A stretch of DNA of 64,000 nt from contig NZ_FOXJ01000001.1 of the NCBI RefSeq assembly GCF_900115685.1, positions 310,001-374,000 of the forward strand. The letters run 5' to 3'. Positions 17,165 through 28,011 of this stretch are shown here, in pieces. The DNA comes from Variovorax sp. 770b2. GTDB taxonomy: Bacteria > Pseudomonadota > Gammaproteobacteria > Burkholderiales > Burkholderiaceae_C. The translations under genes were made by a program, and so were the position numbers. The first letter of the stretch is position 1; every line of letters starts with the position of its first letter. Under the pieces are notes generated by a model, which saw only the letters and a program-made list of their open reading frames with translations, had not been told where the DNA came from and did not search any database.

Positions 17165-20100
17165 ATGAGCCCCTCACGTCCCTTCATTCTTCGCCCGGTG
17201 GCTACCTCGCTGCTGATGGTCGCCATCGTGCTGGCCGGCCTGGTGGCGTTCCGCTTCCTGCCGCTGTCGGCGCTGCCGCAGGTCGACTACCCGACCATCC
17301 AGGTGCAGACGCTCTACCCCGGGGCCAGCCCCGAGGTGATGAGCAACACCGTCACCGCGCCGCTGGAGCGCCAGTTCGGCCAGATGTCCGGCCTGGACCG
17401 CATGAGCTCGACCAGCGCGGCGGGCGTGTCCATCGTCACGCTGCAGTTCTCGCTCGGCCAGACGCTGGACGTGGCCGAGCAGGAAGTGCAGGCCGCCATC
17501 AACGCGGGCGGCTCGCTGCTGCCGGCCGACCTGCCCGCGCCGCCGGTGTATGCCAAGGTCAACCCGGCCGATGCGCCGGTGCTCACGCTGGCCATCACGT
17601 CGGACACGCTGCCGCTCACCGAGGTGCAGAACCTCGTCAACACGCGCCTGGCGCAGAAGATCAGCCAGGTCTCGGGCGTGGGGCTGGTGTCGCTCAGCGG
17701 CGGGCAGCGGCCGGCCGTGCGCATCCAGGCCAACACGCAGGCGCTCGCGGCCAACGGCATTGGCCTGGACACGCTGCGCACCGCCATCAGCGCGGCCAAT
17801 TCCAACGGCGCCAAGGGCAGCTTCGACGGTCCCAAGCGCGCCTACACCATCAATTCCAACGACCAGTTGCTCACGGTGGAGGACTACAAGAACCTCATCG
17901 TCAGCTACAAGAACGGCGCGCCGATCCGCATGGTCGATGTGGCGCAGGTGGTCAACAGTGCCGAGAACACGCAGCTGGGCGCCTGGGCAGGAACCAAGAC
18001 CTCCGAGGGCGGTGAGGGCAAGCTCACCCCCGCCATCATCCTGAACGTGCAGCGCCAGCCCGGCGCGAACGTGATCGCCACCGTCAACGCCATCAAGAAA
18101 CAGCTGCCCGAGCTGCAGGCGGGCTTTCCCGCGGGCCTGAAGATCGAGGTGCTGAGCGACCGCACCGCGGGCATCCGCGCCTCGGTGCAGCACGTGGAGA
18201 TGGAACTGGTGCTGGCCGTGGTGCTGGTGGTGCTGGTGATCTTCGCGTTCCTCGGGAGCCTGCGCGCCACGGTCATCGCGAGCATCGCGGTGCCCATCTC
18301 GCTCATCGGCACGCTGGGGCTCATGTACCTCCTGGGCTACAGCCTGAACAACCTGAGCCTGATGGCGCTGACCATCGCCACCGGCTTCGTGGTGGACGAT
18401 GCGATCGTGATGATCGAGAACATCGCCCGCTACATCGAGGAGGGCGAAAAGCCCCTGCAGGCCGCGTTCAAGGGCGCGACGCAGATCGGCTTCACCATCA
18501 TTTCCCTCACGGTGTCGCTCATCGCGGTGCTGATTCCGCTGCTCTTCATGGGCGACGTGGTGGGGCGGCTGTTCCGCGAGTTCGCGGTGACGCTGGCCAT
18601 CACCATCCTGATCTCGGCCGTGGTGTCGCTCACGCTGGTGCCGATGATGTCGGCGCGCTGGCTCAGGCACGAGCCGAAGAAGGAGCCGGGTGGCACGGGC
18701 CTCGGTGCACGCGCGCAGCGTTTCTTCGAGGGCGTGATGGTGCGCTACGACCGCTCGCTGCACTGGGTGATCGACCACCAGCCGCTCACCTTGCTGGTCG
18801 CGCTGCTCACCATGGTGCTCACGGTGGTGCTGTACCTCACGATTCCCAAGGGCCTGTTTCCCACGCAGGACACCGGCCAGCTGCAAGGGCGCATCCAGGC
18901 CTCGCAGGACGTGTCGTTCGACCGCATGGCGCAGCTGCAGCAGCAGGCCGCGCGCGCGATCCTGGACGACCCGGACGTGGAGAACCTCAGTTCCTTCGTC
19001 GGCGTGGACGCCGCCAACAACACCATGCTGCACACCGGCAGCATGCTCATCAACCTGAAGGGCAGCCACGACAGCCAGCAGGAGGTGATGGAGCGCCTGC
19101 GCGAGCGCGTGCGCCAGGTGGCCGGCGTCACGCTGTACCTGCAGCCCACGCAGGACCTGACCATCGACGCGGAGACCGGCCCGACCGAGTACCGCGTGTC
19201 GCTCGAAGGCGTGAACAGCGCGCTCATCACCGAGTGGATGAAGAAGCTGGTGGCCAGGCTGCAGGACTCGGACAAGGTGCGCAACGTGAGCAGCGACGCC
19301 GGCGCGCAGGGGCTGGCCGCGTTCGTCAACGTGAACCGCGACACCGCGGCGCGCCTCTCGATCACCGCGAGCACGGTGGACGACGCGCTCTACAGCGCCT
19401 TCGGCCAGCGCATCGTCTCGACCATCTTCACCGAGACCAACCAGTACCGCGTGATTCTCGAAGCGCGGCCCGGCATGGTGAACACGCCGCAGACGCTGGG
19501 GCAGCTGAACCTCATCGCCGGCTCGGGCACGGCCACGCCGCTGGCCGCGATCGCCGACATTTCCGAGCAGCAGGCGCCCCTGCAGATCACGCACGTGGCG
19601 CAGTACCCGGCGAGCACGCTGAACTTCGATACCGCACCGGGCGTGTCGCTCGGCCAGTCGGTCGATGCGATTCGCGCGGCGGCCAAGGAAATCGGGATGC
19701 CCGGGAGCGTGACGATGACCTTTCTCGGGGCATCGGGCGCCTACGAGCGGTCGCTGTCGAACCAGCTGTGGCTGATTCTTGCGGCGGTGGTCTGCGTGTA
19801 CATCGTGCTGGGGGTGCTGTACGAGAGCTACGTGCATCCGCTGACGATTCTGTCGACGCTGCCTTCGGCCGGGGTCGGGGCCCTGCTGGCGCTGATGATC
19901 ACGGGCAACGACCTGGGGGTGATCGGGATCATCGGGATCATTCTCCTGATCGGCATCGTGAAGAAGAACGCGATCATGATGATCGACTTTGCGATCGATG
20001 CGGAGCGCACGGAAGGCAAGTCGCCTCGTGAGGCGATTCACCAGGCTGCACTGTTGCGGTTCAGGCCGATTTTGATGACGACGCTGGCGGCGCTCTTTGC

Positions 20101-20293
20101 TGCCGTGCCCCTGATGCTGAGCTTTGGCGAGGGTGCCGAGTTGCGTCGGCCGCTGGGGCTCGCGATCTTCGGCGGGCTGATCGTCAGCCAGCTGCTGACG
20201 CTGTTCACCACGCCCGTCATCTATCTGGCGTTCGATCGGCTGGGGGGAGGCAGCTCGCGCCGCGCCGTGATCGAGGAGGAGGCGGCGGGATGA
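17165..20293 (+). CDS. mdtB: RND multidrug efflux transporter MdtB
   Basis: 1042 residues, HAE1-type RND pump. Start [20 protein letters not shown] is the usual first helix, then [12 protein letters not shown] and the porter domains. Helix 4 carries the proton-relay aspartate pair in [15 protein letters not shown]. The C-terminal half repeats the fold, with [24 protein letters not shown] and [14 protein letters not shown]. Length and first residues match MdtB. Its stop overlaps the mdtC ATG (ATGA), consistent with the obligate B/C heteromultimer of Mdt pumps. Confidence 0.95.
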   Translation: MSPSRPFILRPVATSLLMVAIVLAGLVAFRFLPLSALPQVDYPTIQVQTLYPGASPEVMSNTVTAPLERQFGQMSGLDRMSSTSAAGVSIVTLQFSLGQTLDVAEQEVQAAINAGGSLLPADLPAPPVYAKVNPADAPVLTLAITSDTLPLTEVQNLVNTRLAQKISQVSGVGLVSLSGGQRPAVRIQANTQALAANGIGLDTLRTAISAANSNGAKGSFDGPKRAYTINSNDQLLTVEDYKNLIVSYKNGAPIRMVDVAQVVNSAENTQLGAWAGTKTSEGGEGKLTPAIILNVQRQPGANVIATVNAIKKQLPELQAGFPAGLKIEVLSDRTAGIRASVQHVEMELVLAVVLVVLVIFAFLGSLRATVIASIAVPISLIGTLGLMYLLGYSLNNLSLMALTIATGFVVDDAIVMIENIARYIEEGEKPLQAAFKGATQIGFTIISLTVSLIAVLIPLLFMGDVVGRLFREFAVTLAITILISAVVSLTLVPMMSARWLRHEPKKEPGGTGLGARAQRFFEGVMVRYDRSLHWVIDHQPLTLLVALLTMVLTVVLYLTIPKGLFPTQDTGQLQGRIQASQDVSFDRMAQLQQQAARAILDDPDVENLSSFVGVDAANNTMLHTGSMLINLKGSHDSQQEVMERLRERVRQVAGVTLYLQPTQDLTIDAETGPTEYRVSLEGVNSALITEWMKKLVARLQDSDKVRNVSSDAGAQGLAAFVNVNRDTAARLSITASTVDDALYSAFGQRIVSTIFTETNQYRVILEARPGMVNTPQTLGQLNLIAGSGTATPLAAIADISEQQAPLQITHVAQYPASTLNFDTAPGVSLGQSVDAIRAAAKEIGMPGSVTMTFLGASGAYERSLSNQLWLILAAVVCVYIVLGVLYESYVHPLTILSTLPSAGVGALLALMITGNDLGVIGIIGIILLIGIVKKNAIMMIDFAIDAERTEGKSPREAIHQAALLRFRPILMTTLAALFAAVPLMLSFGEGAELRRPLGLAIFGGLIVSQLLTLFTTPVIYLAFDRLGGGSSRRAVIEEEAAG

Positions 20294-23200
20294 ATCTCTC
20301 GCTTCCTTTCGTCCGGCGGCCCATCGGCACGGTCCTGCTGACCATCGGCATCGCCCTGGCCGGCATCGCGGCCTTCTTTGTGCTGCCGGTCTCGCCGCTG
20401 CCCCAGGTCGATTACCCGGTCATCTCGGTGCGCGCCTCGATCCCCGGCGCAAGCCCCGAGACGATGGCAACCAGCGTGGCAACGCCCCTGGAGCGCCACC
20501 TGGGCACCATCGCGGGCGTCAACGAAATGACGTCCACGAGCTCCGTCGGCTCCTCCCGCGTCACCCTCCAGTTCGACCTGAGCCGCAACATCGACGGCGC
20601 GGCCAGAGAAGTGCAGGCCGCCATCAACGCCAGCCGCGTCGACCTGCCCGCCACCCTCCGGAGCAACCCGACCTACCGCAAGGCCAACCCCGCCGCCTCG
20701 CCAGTCATCATCCTGGCCCTCACCTCGAAGACGAAGACGCCGGGCCAGATCTACGACGCGGTCTCCAACATCGTGAGCCAGCGCCTGTCGCAGGTCGACG
20801 GCGTCGGCGACGTCGAGATCGGCGGCGGCTCGCTCCCCGCGGTGCGCATCGAACTCTTGCCGTTCGCGCTCAACCGTTACGGCATCAGCACCGAGGACGT
20901 GCGCGCCGCCATCCAGGCTTCCAACGCCAACCGCCCCAAGGGCATGGTGCAGGGCGACGGCCGCAAGCTGCAGATCTACACGCAGACGCCGGCCCTGCGC
21001 GCAAGCGACTACGCCTCGATGGTGGTGGCCTGGCGCAACGGCGCGGCGGTGCGGCTGCAGGACGTGGCCGAGGTGATCGACGGCGTGGAAGACACGCGCA
21101 CGCTCGGTCTCTTCAACGGCGAGCCGGCGATCATCATCCTCATCACGCGGCAGCCCTCGGCCAACATCATCGAGACCGTGGACAGCGTGCGCGCATTGCT
21201 GCCCGAGCTGCAGGCGCAACTGCCGCCCGACGTGACGCTGCAGGTCGCCTCGGACAGCACCAACTCCATCCGCAGTTCGCTGCACGAGGTCGAGGCGACG
21301 CTGGTCATCTCGGTGCTGCTGGTGGTGCTTGTCGTCAGCTTGTTCCTTCGCAGCGTGCGCGCGACCATCGTGCCGGCCGTGGCCACGATCGCGGCGCTGC
21401 TCGGCACCTTCGGGGTGATGTACCTGCTGGGCTTCAGCCTCAACAACCTGAGCTTGATGGCGCTCACGGTGGCGACCGGCTTCGTGGTGGACGACGCCAT
21501 CGTGGTGCTGGAGAACACCAGCCGCCACATCGAGTCGGGCATGTCGCGCATGAAGGCGGCGCTGCTAGGGGCCAAGGAGGTGGGCTTCACCGTGCTGTCG
21601 ATCAGCGTGTCGCTGGTGGCGGTGTTCATTCCGCTGCTGTTCATGGGCGGGCAGGTGGGGCGGCTGTTCCGCGAGTTCGCGATCACGCTGTCGGCGGCGG
21701 TGATGATCTCGCTGGTCATCTCGCTCACCACCACGCCGATGATGTGCGCGTGGCTGCTCAAGCGCGGCGGCGAGCATGACAGGAACAAGCCGCAAGGACG
21801 CCTGGGGCGCATGGCCGCGCGCAGCTACGACTGGGTGCTCAAGCGCTACGAGTACAGCCTGGACTGGGCGCTGGACAGCAAGGGGCTGGTCATGCTCATC
21901 CTGGTGGCGGTGGTGGGGCTGAACGTCTACCTCTTCAGCGCGGCGCCCAAGGGCTTCTTCCCGCAGCAGGACAGCGGCCAGCTCAACGGGGGCCTGCGCG
22001 CAGATCAGAGCATCTCGTCGCAGGCGCTGGCCGACAAGCTGCGGCAGGTGATCGACATCGTCCGCAAGGACCCGGCGGTGGACACGGTGATCGGCTTCAC
22101 CGGCGGCTCGCGCGCGGGCGGCGGCTTCATGTTCGTCAACCTGAAGCCGGCCAACCAGCGCACCGAAAGCGGCCTGGCCGTCATCGCGCGCCTGCGGCCC
22201 CAGCTGAACGAGGTGACGGGCCTGCGCGTGTTTCTGGGCACCGTGCAGGACGTGCGCTCGGGCGGGCGCTCGAGCAACTCCACCTACCAGTACACGCTCA
22301 AGAGCGACAACCTGGCGGACCTGCGCAGCTGGGCCACGAAGCTGTCCGACGAGCTGAAGCTGCAGCCGCTGCTCACCGACGTGGACACCGACCAGGACCA
22401 GAACGGCGTGGAAACGGTGGCCAAGGTCGACCCCGACAGCGCGCGCCGGCTGGGCCTCACATCCACCGCCATCGACAACGCGCTCTACAACGCCTTCGGC
22501 CAGCGGCAGGTGGCGACCATCTACACCGAGCTCAACCAGTACCACGTGGTGATGGAGTGGGCGCCGCGTTACACGCGCAGCCCCAATTCGCTGAGCGACG
22601 TGTACGTGCCGGCCACCCGCACCTCGGTGATCGGCGGGCAGACGGTGACCACGCAGGTGGCGGCGACGACCACCACCACTTCGACCACCGGCGGCGCCGC
22701 ATCGACCGCCACGGCCGCGAGCACCACGGTGCCGGTCTCGGCCAACGCGGGCCTGCGCGGCGCATCGACCGGCAACGTGCTGAGCAACACGCCCACCACG
22801 CTGGTGCCGCTGTCGGCGGTGGCCAAGTTCGAGGAGCAGTCCGTCGCCACCTCGGTGAGCCACGACGACGGCGAGCTCGCGACCACGATCTCGTTCAACC
22901 TCGCCGAGGGCGCGAACCTGGGCGATGCGCGCGAGGCCATCGCCAAGGCCGAGGCCAACATCGCGATGCCCACCAACGTGCGCGGCGCCTTCGCCGGCAC
23001 GGCGGCCAGCGCGCAGCAGTCGCAGGGGCAGCAGGTCATGCTGATCCTGGCCGCCCTGATCGTGATCTACATCGTGCTGGGCATCCTTTACGAAAGCCTG
23101 GTGCACCCGATCACCGTGCTCTCGACGCTGCCCTCGGCCGGCGTGGGCGCGGTGCTGGCGCTCCTGATGTTCCGCATGGAGTTCTCGATCATTGCGCTGA

Positions 23201-23562
23201 TCGGCGTGTTCCTTTTGATCGGCATCGTGAAGAAGAACGCCATCCTGATCATCGACTTCGCGCTGGAGGCCGAGCGCTCGCGCGGGCTCACGCCGCTGGA
23301 GGCGGTGCGCGAGGCCTGCCTGCTGCGCTTCCGTCCCATCCTCATGACCACGATGGCGGCCGCGCTCGGCGCGCTGCCGCTGGCCATCGGTTTCGGCGAG
23401 GGCGCCGAGTTGCGCCGGCCGCTGGGCGTGGCCATCATCGGCGGGCTGATTGCCAGCCAGTTGCTCACCCTGCTGACAACGCCGGTGGTCTATCTCCTGC
23501 TCGACAAGCTGCGCCGCCGTGGCAAGAACGAACACGAACTGAGCCGTGCCACGCCCGCTTGA
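20290..23562 (+). CDS. mdtC: RND multidrug efflux transporter MdtC, with a Thr/Ala-rich insertion
   Basis: 1090 residues, longer than E. coli MdtC (1025). It has the typical MdtC start [20 protein letters not shown], the helix-4 pair [15 protein letters not shown] and the C-terminal [14 protein letters not shown]. The extra length is mostly an insertion at about residues 778-837 (nt 22621-22800). It is made of Thr, Ala, Ser and Val ([20 protein letters not shown]) between DVYVPATR and [13 protein letters not shown] in the second porter/docking half. The core on both sides aligns by eye with MdtC. It forms a complex with MdtB and the upstream adaptor. Confidence 0.95.
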   Translation: MNLSLPFVRRPIGTVLLTIGIALAGIAAFFVLPVSPLPQVDYPVISVRASIPGASPETMATSVATPLERHLGTIAGVNEMTSTSSVGSSRVTLQFDLSRNIDGAAREVQAAINASRVDLPATLRSNPTYRKANPAASPVIILALTSKTKTPGQIYDAVSNIVSQRLSQVDGVGDVEIGGGSLPAVRIELLPFALNRYGISTEDVRAAIQASNANRPKGMVQGDGRKLQIYTQTPALRASDYASMVVAWRNGAAVRLQDVAEVIDGVEDTRTLGLFNGEPAIIILITRQPSANIIETVDSVRALLPELQAQLPPDVTLQVASDSTNSIRSSLHEVEATLVISVLLVVLVVSLFLRSVRATIVPAVATIAALLGTFGVMYLLGFSLNNLSLMALTVATGFVVDDAIVVLENTSRHIESGMSRMKAALLGAKEVGFTVLSISVSLVAVFIPLLFMGGQVGRLFREFAITLSAAVMISLVISLTTTPMMCAWLLKRGGEHDRNKPQGRLGRMAARSYDWVLKRYEYSLDWALDSKGLVMLILVAVVGLNVYLFSAAPKGFFPQQDSGQLNGGLRADQSISSQALADKLRQVIDIVRKDPAVDTVIGFTGGSRAGGGFMFVNLKPANQRTESGLAVIARLRPQLNEVTGLRVFLGTVQDVRSGGRSSNSTYQYTLKSDNLADLRSWATKLSDELKLQPLLTDVDTDQDQNGVETVAKVDPDSARRLGLTSTAIDNALYNAFGQRQVATIYTELNQYHVVMEWAPRYTRSPNSLSDVYVPATRTSVIGGQTVTTQVAATTTTTSTTGGAASTATAASTTVPVSANAGLRGASTGNVLSNTPTTLVPLSAVAKFEEQSVATSVSHDDGELATTISFNLAEGANLGDAREAIAKAEANIAMPTNVRGAFAGTAASAQQSQGQQVMLILAALIVIYIVLGILYESLVHPITVLSTLPSAGVGAVLALLMFRMEFSIIALIGVFLLIGIVKKNAILIIDFALEAERSRGLTPLEAVREACLLRFRPILMTTMAAALGALPLAIGFGEGAELRRPLGVAIIGGLIASQLLTLLTTPVVYLLLDKLRRRGKNEHELSRATPA

Positions 23563-23572
23563 GAACAACACC

Positions 23573-25069
23573 ATGAACGCATTGCTTTCCCCCTTCCGAT
23601 CGAGCCGCTTCGCGCTCACGTCGATCGCGCTTGCCGCGCTGCTCGCGGGTTGCGCGGTCGGGCCGGCCTACCAGGTGCCGACCTCCGCGGCGTCCACCGC
23701 CTGGAAGGAGCAGCAGACCGCCGAAGGCTGGCTGCCCGCCGCGCCCGCCGATGCGCTGGACCGCGGCGAGTGGTGGAAGCTCTTCGCCGACCCGACGCTC
23801 GACGATCTGGCCGGCCGCGTGCAGGTGTCCAACCAGAACATCGCCGCGGCGGTGGCCAACTACACGCAGGCCCAGGCGCTGGTGCGCGGCGAGCGCGCGG
23901 CGCTGTTTCCCTCGGTGTCGTTCAGCGGCAGCGGCCGGCGCAGCGGCAACGTGAACAGCAACAGTGAAACAGCCAGCCCGTCGAACAGCTTCTCCGCCTC
24001 GCTGAACGCGAGCTGGACGCCCGACGTGTGGGGGCGCCTGCGCGAAGCGGTGAGCAGCGCGCAGGCCAATGCACAGGCGAGCGAGGCCGACCTCGCGGCG
24101 GCGCGCCTCTCGGCCATCGGCGACCTTGCGACCAACTACTTCTCGCTGCGCGAGGCCGATGCCGAGATCGTGCTGCTCGACGAAACCATCGCGGGCTACC
24201 AGCGCGCGTTCGAGATCACGAGCAACCGCTATGCGGCGGGCATCTCCGCGCAGACCGACGTGCTGCAGGCGCAGACGCAGCTCGTGAACGCCAAGGCCGA
24301 CCGCGTGGGCCTCGCGCGCACGCGCGCCACGCTGGAACACGCCATCGCGATGCTGGTGGGCGTGGCGCCCGCGGACTTCACCCTGCCGGCCGCGACCTGG
24401 ACACCCACGGTCCCCGGCGTGCCGACCGGCGTTCCCTCGACGCTGCTGCAGCGCCGCCCCGACATCGCCGCGGCGGAGCGCTCGGTGGCGTCGGCCAACG
24501 CGCAGATCGGCATTGCGCGCGCCGCGTACTTCCCGAACATCCCGCTGACCGCATCGGTCGGCAGCACCAACGCGAGCCGCGTGAAGGACCTGTTCAGCTC
24601 GGCCAACACGCTGTGGTCGCTCGGCTTCTCGGTGGCGCAGGTGGTGTTCGATGCGGGCGCGATCGGCGCCAGCGTCGATGCCGCCAAGGCCGGCCACGAA
24701 GCCGCCGTGGCGCGCTACCGCCAGACGGTGCTCACCGCGTTCCAGGCGGTGGAAGACCAGCTGACGACGGGCGCCACGCTCGCGCAGCAGGAGGGCCTGC
24801 GCCGCGAGGCCTCGGCGGCGGCCGACAAGACCGAGCAGCAACTGCTCAACCGCTACCGCGCGGCGCAGGTGAGCTACACCGACGTGGTGACGGCGCAGGC
24901 GGCTGCCCTCAGCGCGCGGCGCGCGCTGGTGCAGTTGCAGGTCAACCGCCAGGCCTCGGCGATCGCGCTCATCCAGGCGATGGGCGGTGGCTGGCAGGCC
25001 GGGTGGATGAGCAACCCGGACGGCACCGCGGCCACGGCGCAACAACCCGCCGTCCCTCGCGCGCAATAA
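23573..25069 (+). CDS. Outer membrane efflux lipoprotein, NodT/OprM type
   Basis: 498 residues. The lipoprotein signal ends in LLAGCAVGPAYQVP with the lipid cysteine at residue 27. Two OEP repeats follow (GEWWKLFADPTLDDL; NQNIAAAVANYTQAQ; RYAAGISAQTDVLQAQTQL; GVPSTLLQRRPDIAAAE), the alpha-barrel/beta-barrel pattern of TolC-family channels. It completes the mdtABC operon, so the pump has its own outer membrane channel rather than relying on TolC. The ATG at 23573 was chosen 10 bases after mdtC; an earlier GTG inside mdtC would damage the signal peptide. Confidence 0.93.
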   Translation: MNALLSPFRSSRFALTSIALAALLAGCAVGPAYQVPTSAASTAWKEQQTAEGWLPAAPADALDRGEWWKLFADPTLDDLAGRVQVSNQNIAAAVANYTQAQALVRGERAALFPSVSFSGSGRRSGNVNSNSETASPSNSFSASLNASWTPDVWGRLREAVSSAQANAQASEADLAAARLSAIGDLATNYFSLREADAEIVLLDETIAGYQRAFEITSNRYAAGISAQTDVLQAQTQLVNAKADRVGLARTRATLEHAIAMLVGVAPADFTLPAATWTPTVPGVPTGVPSTLLQRRPDIAAAERSVASANAQIGIARAAYFPNIPLTASVGSTNASRVKDLFSSANTLWSLGFSVAQVVFDAGAIGASVDAAKAGHEAAVARYRQTVLTAFQAVEDQLTTGATLAQQEGLRREASAAADKTEQQLLNRYRAAQVSYTDVVTAQAAALSARRALVQLQVNRQASAIALIQAMGGGWQAGWMSNPDGTAATAQQPAVPRAQ

Positions 25070-25097
25070 AAGAAAAGACGGCGGAGGGCGGTTTCGC

Positions 25098-25118
25098 GGA
25101 TGGGCATCGTGCCCATCC
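25098..25118. terminator. Hairpin after the efflux operon
   Basis: Perfect 9-bp stem GGATGGGCA / TGCCCATCC with a three-base loop, 29 bases after the efflux lipoprotein stop. No T-run follows, so it may stop transcription only with Rho or protect a 3' end. Confidence 0.5.
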
Positions 25119-25167
25119 AGTCGGCCTCACCGCCAGTGCGGCGGGCCTCGTTTCGCGGCGCAGCCGC

Positions 25168-25533
25168 TCAGTGCGCCGGTCGGTTCAGCGACGCGCCAAG
25201 GTAGTCCTTGTCGGTCACCAGCACCCAGAGGGCGAGCACCAGGATCACCGCGGCCACGAGCACCGCGTTGACCATCGCCGTTTCCATCGCGGCGAAACCG
25301 ACCAGCCACGGCGATGCGGCAAGCCACACCGCGAGGGCCACTTCGGTCCACTCTTCCCACTGCTTGGGCACGAAGGTCGCGCCCAGTGCCACGGCGCCCA
25401 GCACGATGCCGGTGGCCACCATGGTCCACATGGCGGGCGAGATGCCCTGAAAGCCCAGGACCCAGGGCGAGACGATCAGCCAGGCGCCGGCGACGGCGTT
25501 GACGGGGTCTTGCCAATGCTTCACTTGCTTCAT
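25168..25533 (-). CDS. SPW repeat membrane protein
   Basis: 121 residues with four membrane helices and two copies of the Ser-Pro-Trp signature: GAWLIVSPWVLGFQ (~18) and AVWLAASPWLVGF (~76). The first is preceded by KHWQDPVNAV, typical of the family. Function is unknown. Two in-frame ATGs are present (25539 and 25533). The AGGAGG ribosome site ends two bases before the first and eight before the second, so 25533 is the better start. Transcribed convergently with the efflux operon. Confidence 0.85.
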   Translation of the reverse strand: MKQVKHWQDPVNAVAGAWLIVSPWVLGFQGISPAMWTMVATGIVLGAVALGATFVPKQWEEWTEVALAVWLAASPWLVGFAAMETAMVNAVLVAAVILVLALWVLVTDKDYLGASLNRPAH

Positions 25534-25616
25534 GGTCATTACCTCCTGTCGCGACAAGACGCCGCGACATCGGTTGGACACCCGCGTCGGGGCAGGGTTC
25601 CGTCTCGGGGCAGCGA

Positions 25617-26480
25617 CTATCCGCGTGCGACAGGAGGCAAAAGGTACGCACCCGACTCGAACAGCTGCGCCTCCGCCCGGTCGATGCGCTTGATGCCCGG
25701 CTTGCCCGCGCGGCTGGCTAGCAGTTCGACCAGCGCCTCGGTCACCGCCACGCCGGCCGCGACCGAGGGAAAGAACGAGGGGCTGTTGATCGTGAAGAGC
25801 AGCGTCTCGTCGGCCAGCAGCGAGAGCGGCGAGGTCACGCTGTCGGTGATCGCGACGATGCGGCATCCCGCCGCCTTCGCGGCTTCGGCCACCTGCAGCG
25901 CCTCGCGCGAGTAGGGCGCAAAGCTCGCCACCACCAGCGCGTCGCCCTTGGCGAAGGCGCGCTGCTGCATCTCCAGCGAGCCGCCCTGGCCATCGACCAG
26001 GTGCACGCTGGCGCGAAAGAGCCGGTACACGTAGACGAACGAGAACGCGATCGGAAAGCACGCCCTGAAGCCCGCGGCATGCACGGCCGGTGCCTTCTCG
26101 ATCAGCGTGCAGGCCTTCTGCAGCGCCTGCTCGCTCTGCTGGTGCGTGGCTTCCAGGTTGCGGCGCTGCACCTCGAACATCTCGCCCGTGAGGCCGCGGT
26201 CGTGCGAACGGCCGACCAGTTGCTTGGCGCGCCCGCCGTAGGTTTCGGTGCCCAGGCCCATGTCGCCCGCGAAGGCCTCCTTGAGCTGCGGCCAGCCCGC
26301 GTAGCCCAGGTTCTGCGCGAAACGCACCAGCGTGGCGGGCGTGCTCTGCGCGCGCGTGCCGACGTTGCGCATCGAGGCGGTGATCACTTCGTTGGGGTGG
26401 TCGAGCACGTAGCGCGCCACCTGCTGCAGGGCGGGGCTCAGTTCGTTGAAGCGCTGGCGGATCTGGTCTCTGGCGCCCAT
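25617..26480 (-). CDS. MurR/RpiR family transcriptional regulator
   Basis: 287 residues. N-terminal helix-turn-helix (~1-75; LSPALQQVARYVLDHPNEVIT ... STPATLVRFAQNLGYAGWPQL) and a C-terminal SIS sugar-isomerase-like domain (~120-265) with AKGDALVVASFAPYSREA and GCRIVAITDSVTSPLSLLA. SIS domains usually bind phosphosugars, but several RpiR proteins control amino acid or amine catabolism. It is divergent from the aminotransferase gene with 137 bases between them, which contain repeated TTGGAAC-type palindromes; it most likely regulates that operon and itself. Confidence 0.92.
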   Translation of the reverse strand: MGARDQIRQRFNELSPALQQVARYVLDHPNEVITASMRNVGTRAQSTPATLVRFAQNLGYAGWPQLKEAFAGDMGLGTETYGGRAKQLVGRSHDRGLTGEMFEVQRRNLEATHQQSEQALQKACTLIEKAPAVHAAGFRACFPIAFSFVYVYRLFRASVHLVDGQGGSLEMQQRAFAKGDALVVASFAPYSREALQVAEAAKAAGCRIVAITDSVTSPLSLLADETLLFTINSPSFFPSVAAGVAVTEALVELLASRAGKPGIKRIDRAEAQLFESGAYLLPPVARG

Positions 26481-26505
26481 GGCGGTGTCTCTTTTCTGGC
26501 TGCGG

Positions 26506-26605
26506 TTGGAACGAATGTACCGGACATGGAACGACGAAGCAGTTGACGGAACAAATGTTCCAAACAATAATCCGGCCGAAACGTTGGTTCCAAAGACTGT
26601 TCCAG
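26506..26605. promoter_or_regulatory. Cluster of GGAAC/GTTCC palindromes between rpiR and the aminotransferase gene
   Basis: Three similar motifs: TTGGAACGAATGTACCGG (26506-26523), the near-perfect GGAACAAATGTTCC (26548-26561, 6-bp arms) and TTGGTTCCAAAGACTGTTCC (26584-26603). Centres are roughly 40 bases, about four helix turns, apart. They fill the space between the divergent starts and are the obvious operator candidates for the RpiR protein. Confidence 0.7.
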
Positions 26606-26617
26606 ATTTTCAACGCC

Positions 26618-27952
26618 ATGACGCACGTCTTTCACCGCCACCTTCGCCAGACCCCGCCCGTTGCCGCCGGCTCGCACGGCATGTTCATCCGCGATGCCGA
26701 AGGCCGCGAATACCTCGATGCCTCGGGCGGCGCGGCCGTTTCGTCGCTCGGCCATGCGCACCCCGAGGTGCTGGCCGCCATGCACGCGCAGCTCGACACG
26801 CTGGCCTACGCCCACACCAGCTTCTTCACGAGCGAAGTGGCCGAGCAACTGGCCGATGAACTGATCGCCTCCGCGCCCGAAGGCATGAGCCACGTGTACC
26901 TGGTGAGCGGCGGTTCCGAGGCGGTGGAGTCGGCGCTCAAGATGGCGCGCCAGTACTTCGTGGAGATCGGCCAGCCGCAGCGCACGCACTTCATCGCGCG
27001 CCGCCAGAGCTATCACGGCAACACGCTGGGCGCGCTCGCGGTGGGCGGCAACGCATGGCGCCGCGAGCCGTTCGCGCCGATCCTCGTGCCGGCCACGCAT
27101 GTGGCGCCGTGCTATCCGTACCGCGAACAGCGCGAGGGCGAAGGCGCCGAGCAGTACGGCCTGCGCCTGGCGGCCGAGCTCGAAGCGGCCATCGTCGCGC
27201 AGGGCGCCGACCGCGTGATCGCCTTCGTCGCCGAGACGGTGGGCGGTGCCACGGCCGGTGTGCTCACGCCCGTAGCGGGCTACTTCAAGGCGGTGCGCGC
27301 CGTGTGCGACAAATACGGCGTGCTGCTGATCCTGGACGAGGTGATGTGCGGCATGGGCCGCACGGGCTCGCTGCATGCGTGCGAGCAGGAAGGCATAGTG
27401 CCCGACCTGATCACCATCGCCAAGGGCCTGGGCGGCGGCTACCAGCCGATCGGCGCGGTGCTCGCGCAGCAGAAGATCGTCGAGGCCATGTCCAAGGGCA
27501 GTGGTTTCTTCCAGCATGGCCACACCTACCTGGGCCACCCGATGGCCTGCGCGGCGGCGCTCGCGGTGCAGCGGGTGATCCGCCGCGACGGCCTCGTCGC
27601 CAAGGTGCGCGAAGACGGCGTGGCCTTCGGCGCGATGCTGGCCGACGCGTTGGGCGGCCACGTGCACGTGGGCGACATCCGCGGACGCGGCTTCTTCTGG
27701 GGCATCGAGCTGGTCGCCGACCGCGCGAGCAAGGCGCCGCTCGATCCGGCCCTCAGGGTCAACGCACTCGTCAAGAAGGACGCCATGGCGCGCGGCTTGC
27801 TGTGCTACCCCTTCGGCGGAACGGTCGATGGCCGGCAGGGCGACCACGTGCTGCTCGCACCGCCCTTCATCGCGACGCGGCAAGACCTGCAGGAAATCGC
27901 CACCCGTCTCGCGGCCTCCATCGATGCGGTGACGAGCGCCGCCGCGCGCTGA
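26618..27952 (+). CDS. Class III PLP-dependent aminotransferase
   Basis: 444 residues. Fold type I class III: substrate-side GREYLDASGGAAVSSLGH, YLVSGGSEAVESALK near residue 93, the conserved LILDEVMCGMGRTG around 240, and the PLP lysine in TIAKGLGGGYQPIGA near 270. Family members use omega-amino acids, diamines or amino-organic acids with an alpha-keto acid. Downstream genes encode an amino-acid-type binding protein and a racemase-family enzyme, so the operon probably serves catabolism of an amino acid. The ATG at 26618 matches the start of homology; the longer frame would run through the operators. Confidence 0.92.
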   Translation: MTHVFHRHLRQTPPVAAGSHGMFIRDAEGREYLDASGGAAVSSLGHAHPEVLAAMHAQLDTLAYAHTSFFTSEVAEQLADELIASAPEGMSHVYLVSGGSEAVESALKMARQYFVEIGQPQRTHFIARRQSYHGNTLGALAVGGNAWRREPFAPILVPATHVAPCYPYREQREGEGAEQYGLRLAAELEAAIVAQGADRVIAFVAETVGGATAGVLTPVAGYFKAVRAVCDKYGVLLILDEVMCGMGRTGSLHACEQEGIVPDLITIAKGLGGGYQPIGAVLAQQKIVEAMSKGSGFFQHGHTYLGHPMACAAALAVQRVIRRDGLVAKVREDGVAFGAMLADALGGHVHVGDIRGRGFFWGIELVADRASKAPLDPALRVNALVKKDAMARGLLCYPFGGTVDGRQGDHVLLAPPFIATRQDLQEIATRLAASIDAVTSAAAR

Positions 27953-28011
27953 CCGCGACCCGTTTTTCATTCGCCGTTTTTCTTCAACCCGCCGTTCCGA
28001 GGAGCGCTCCC

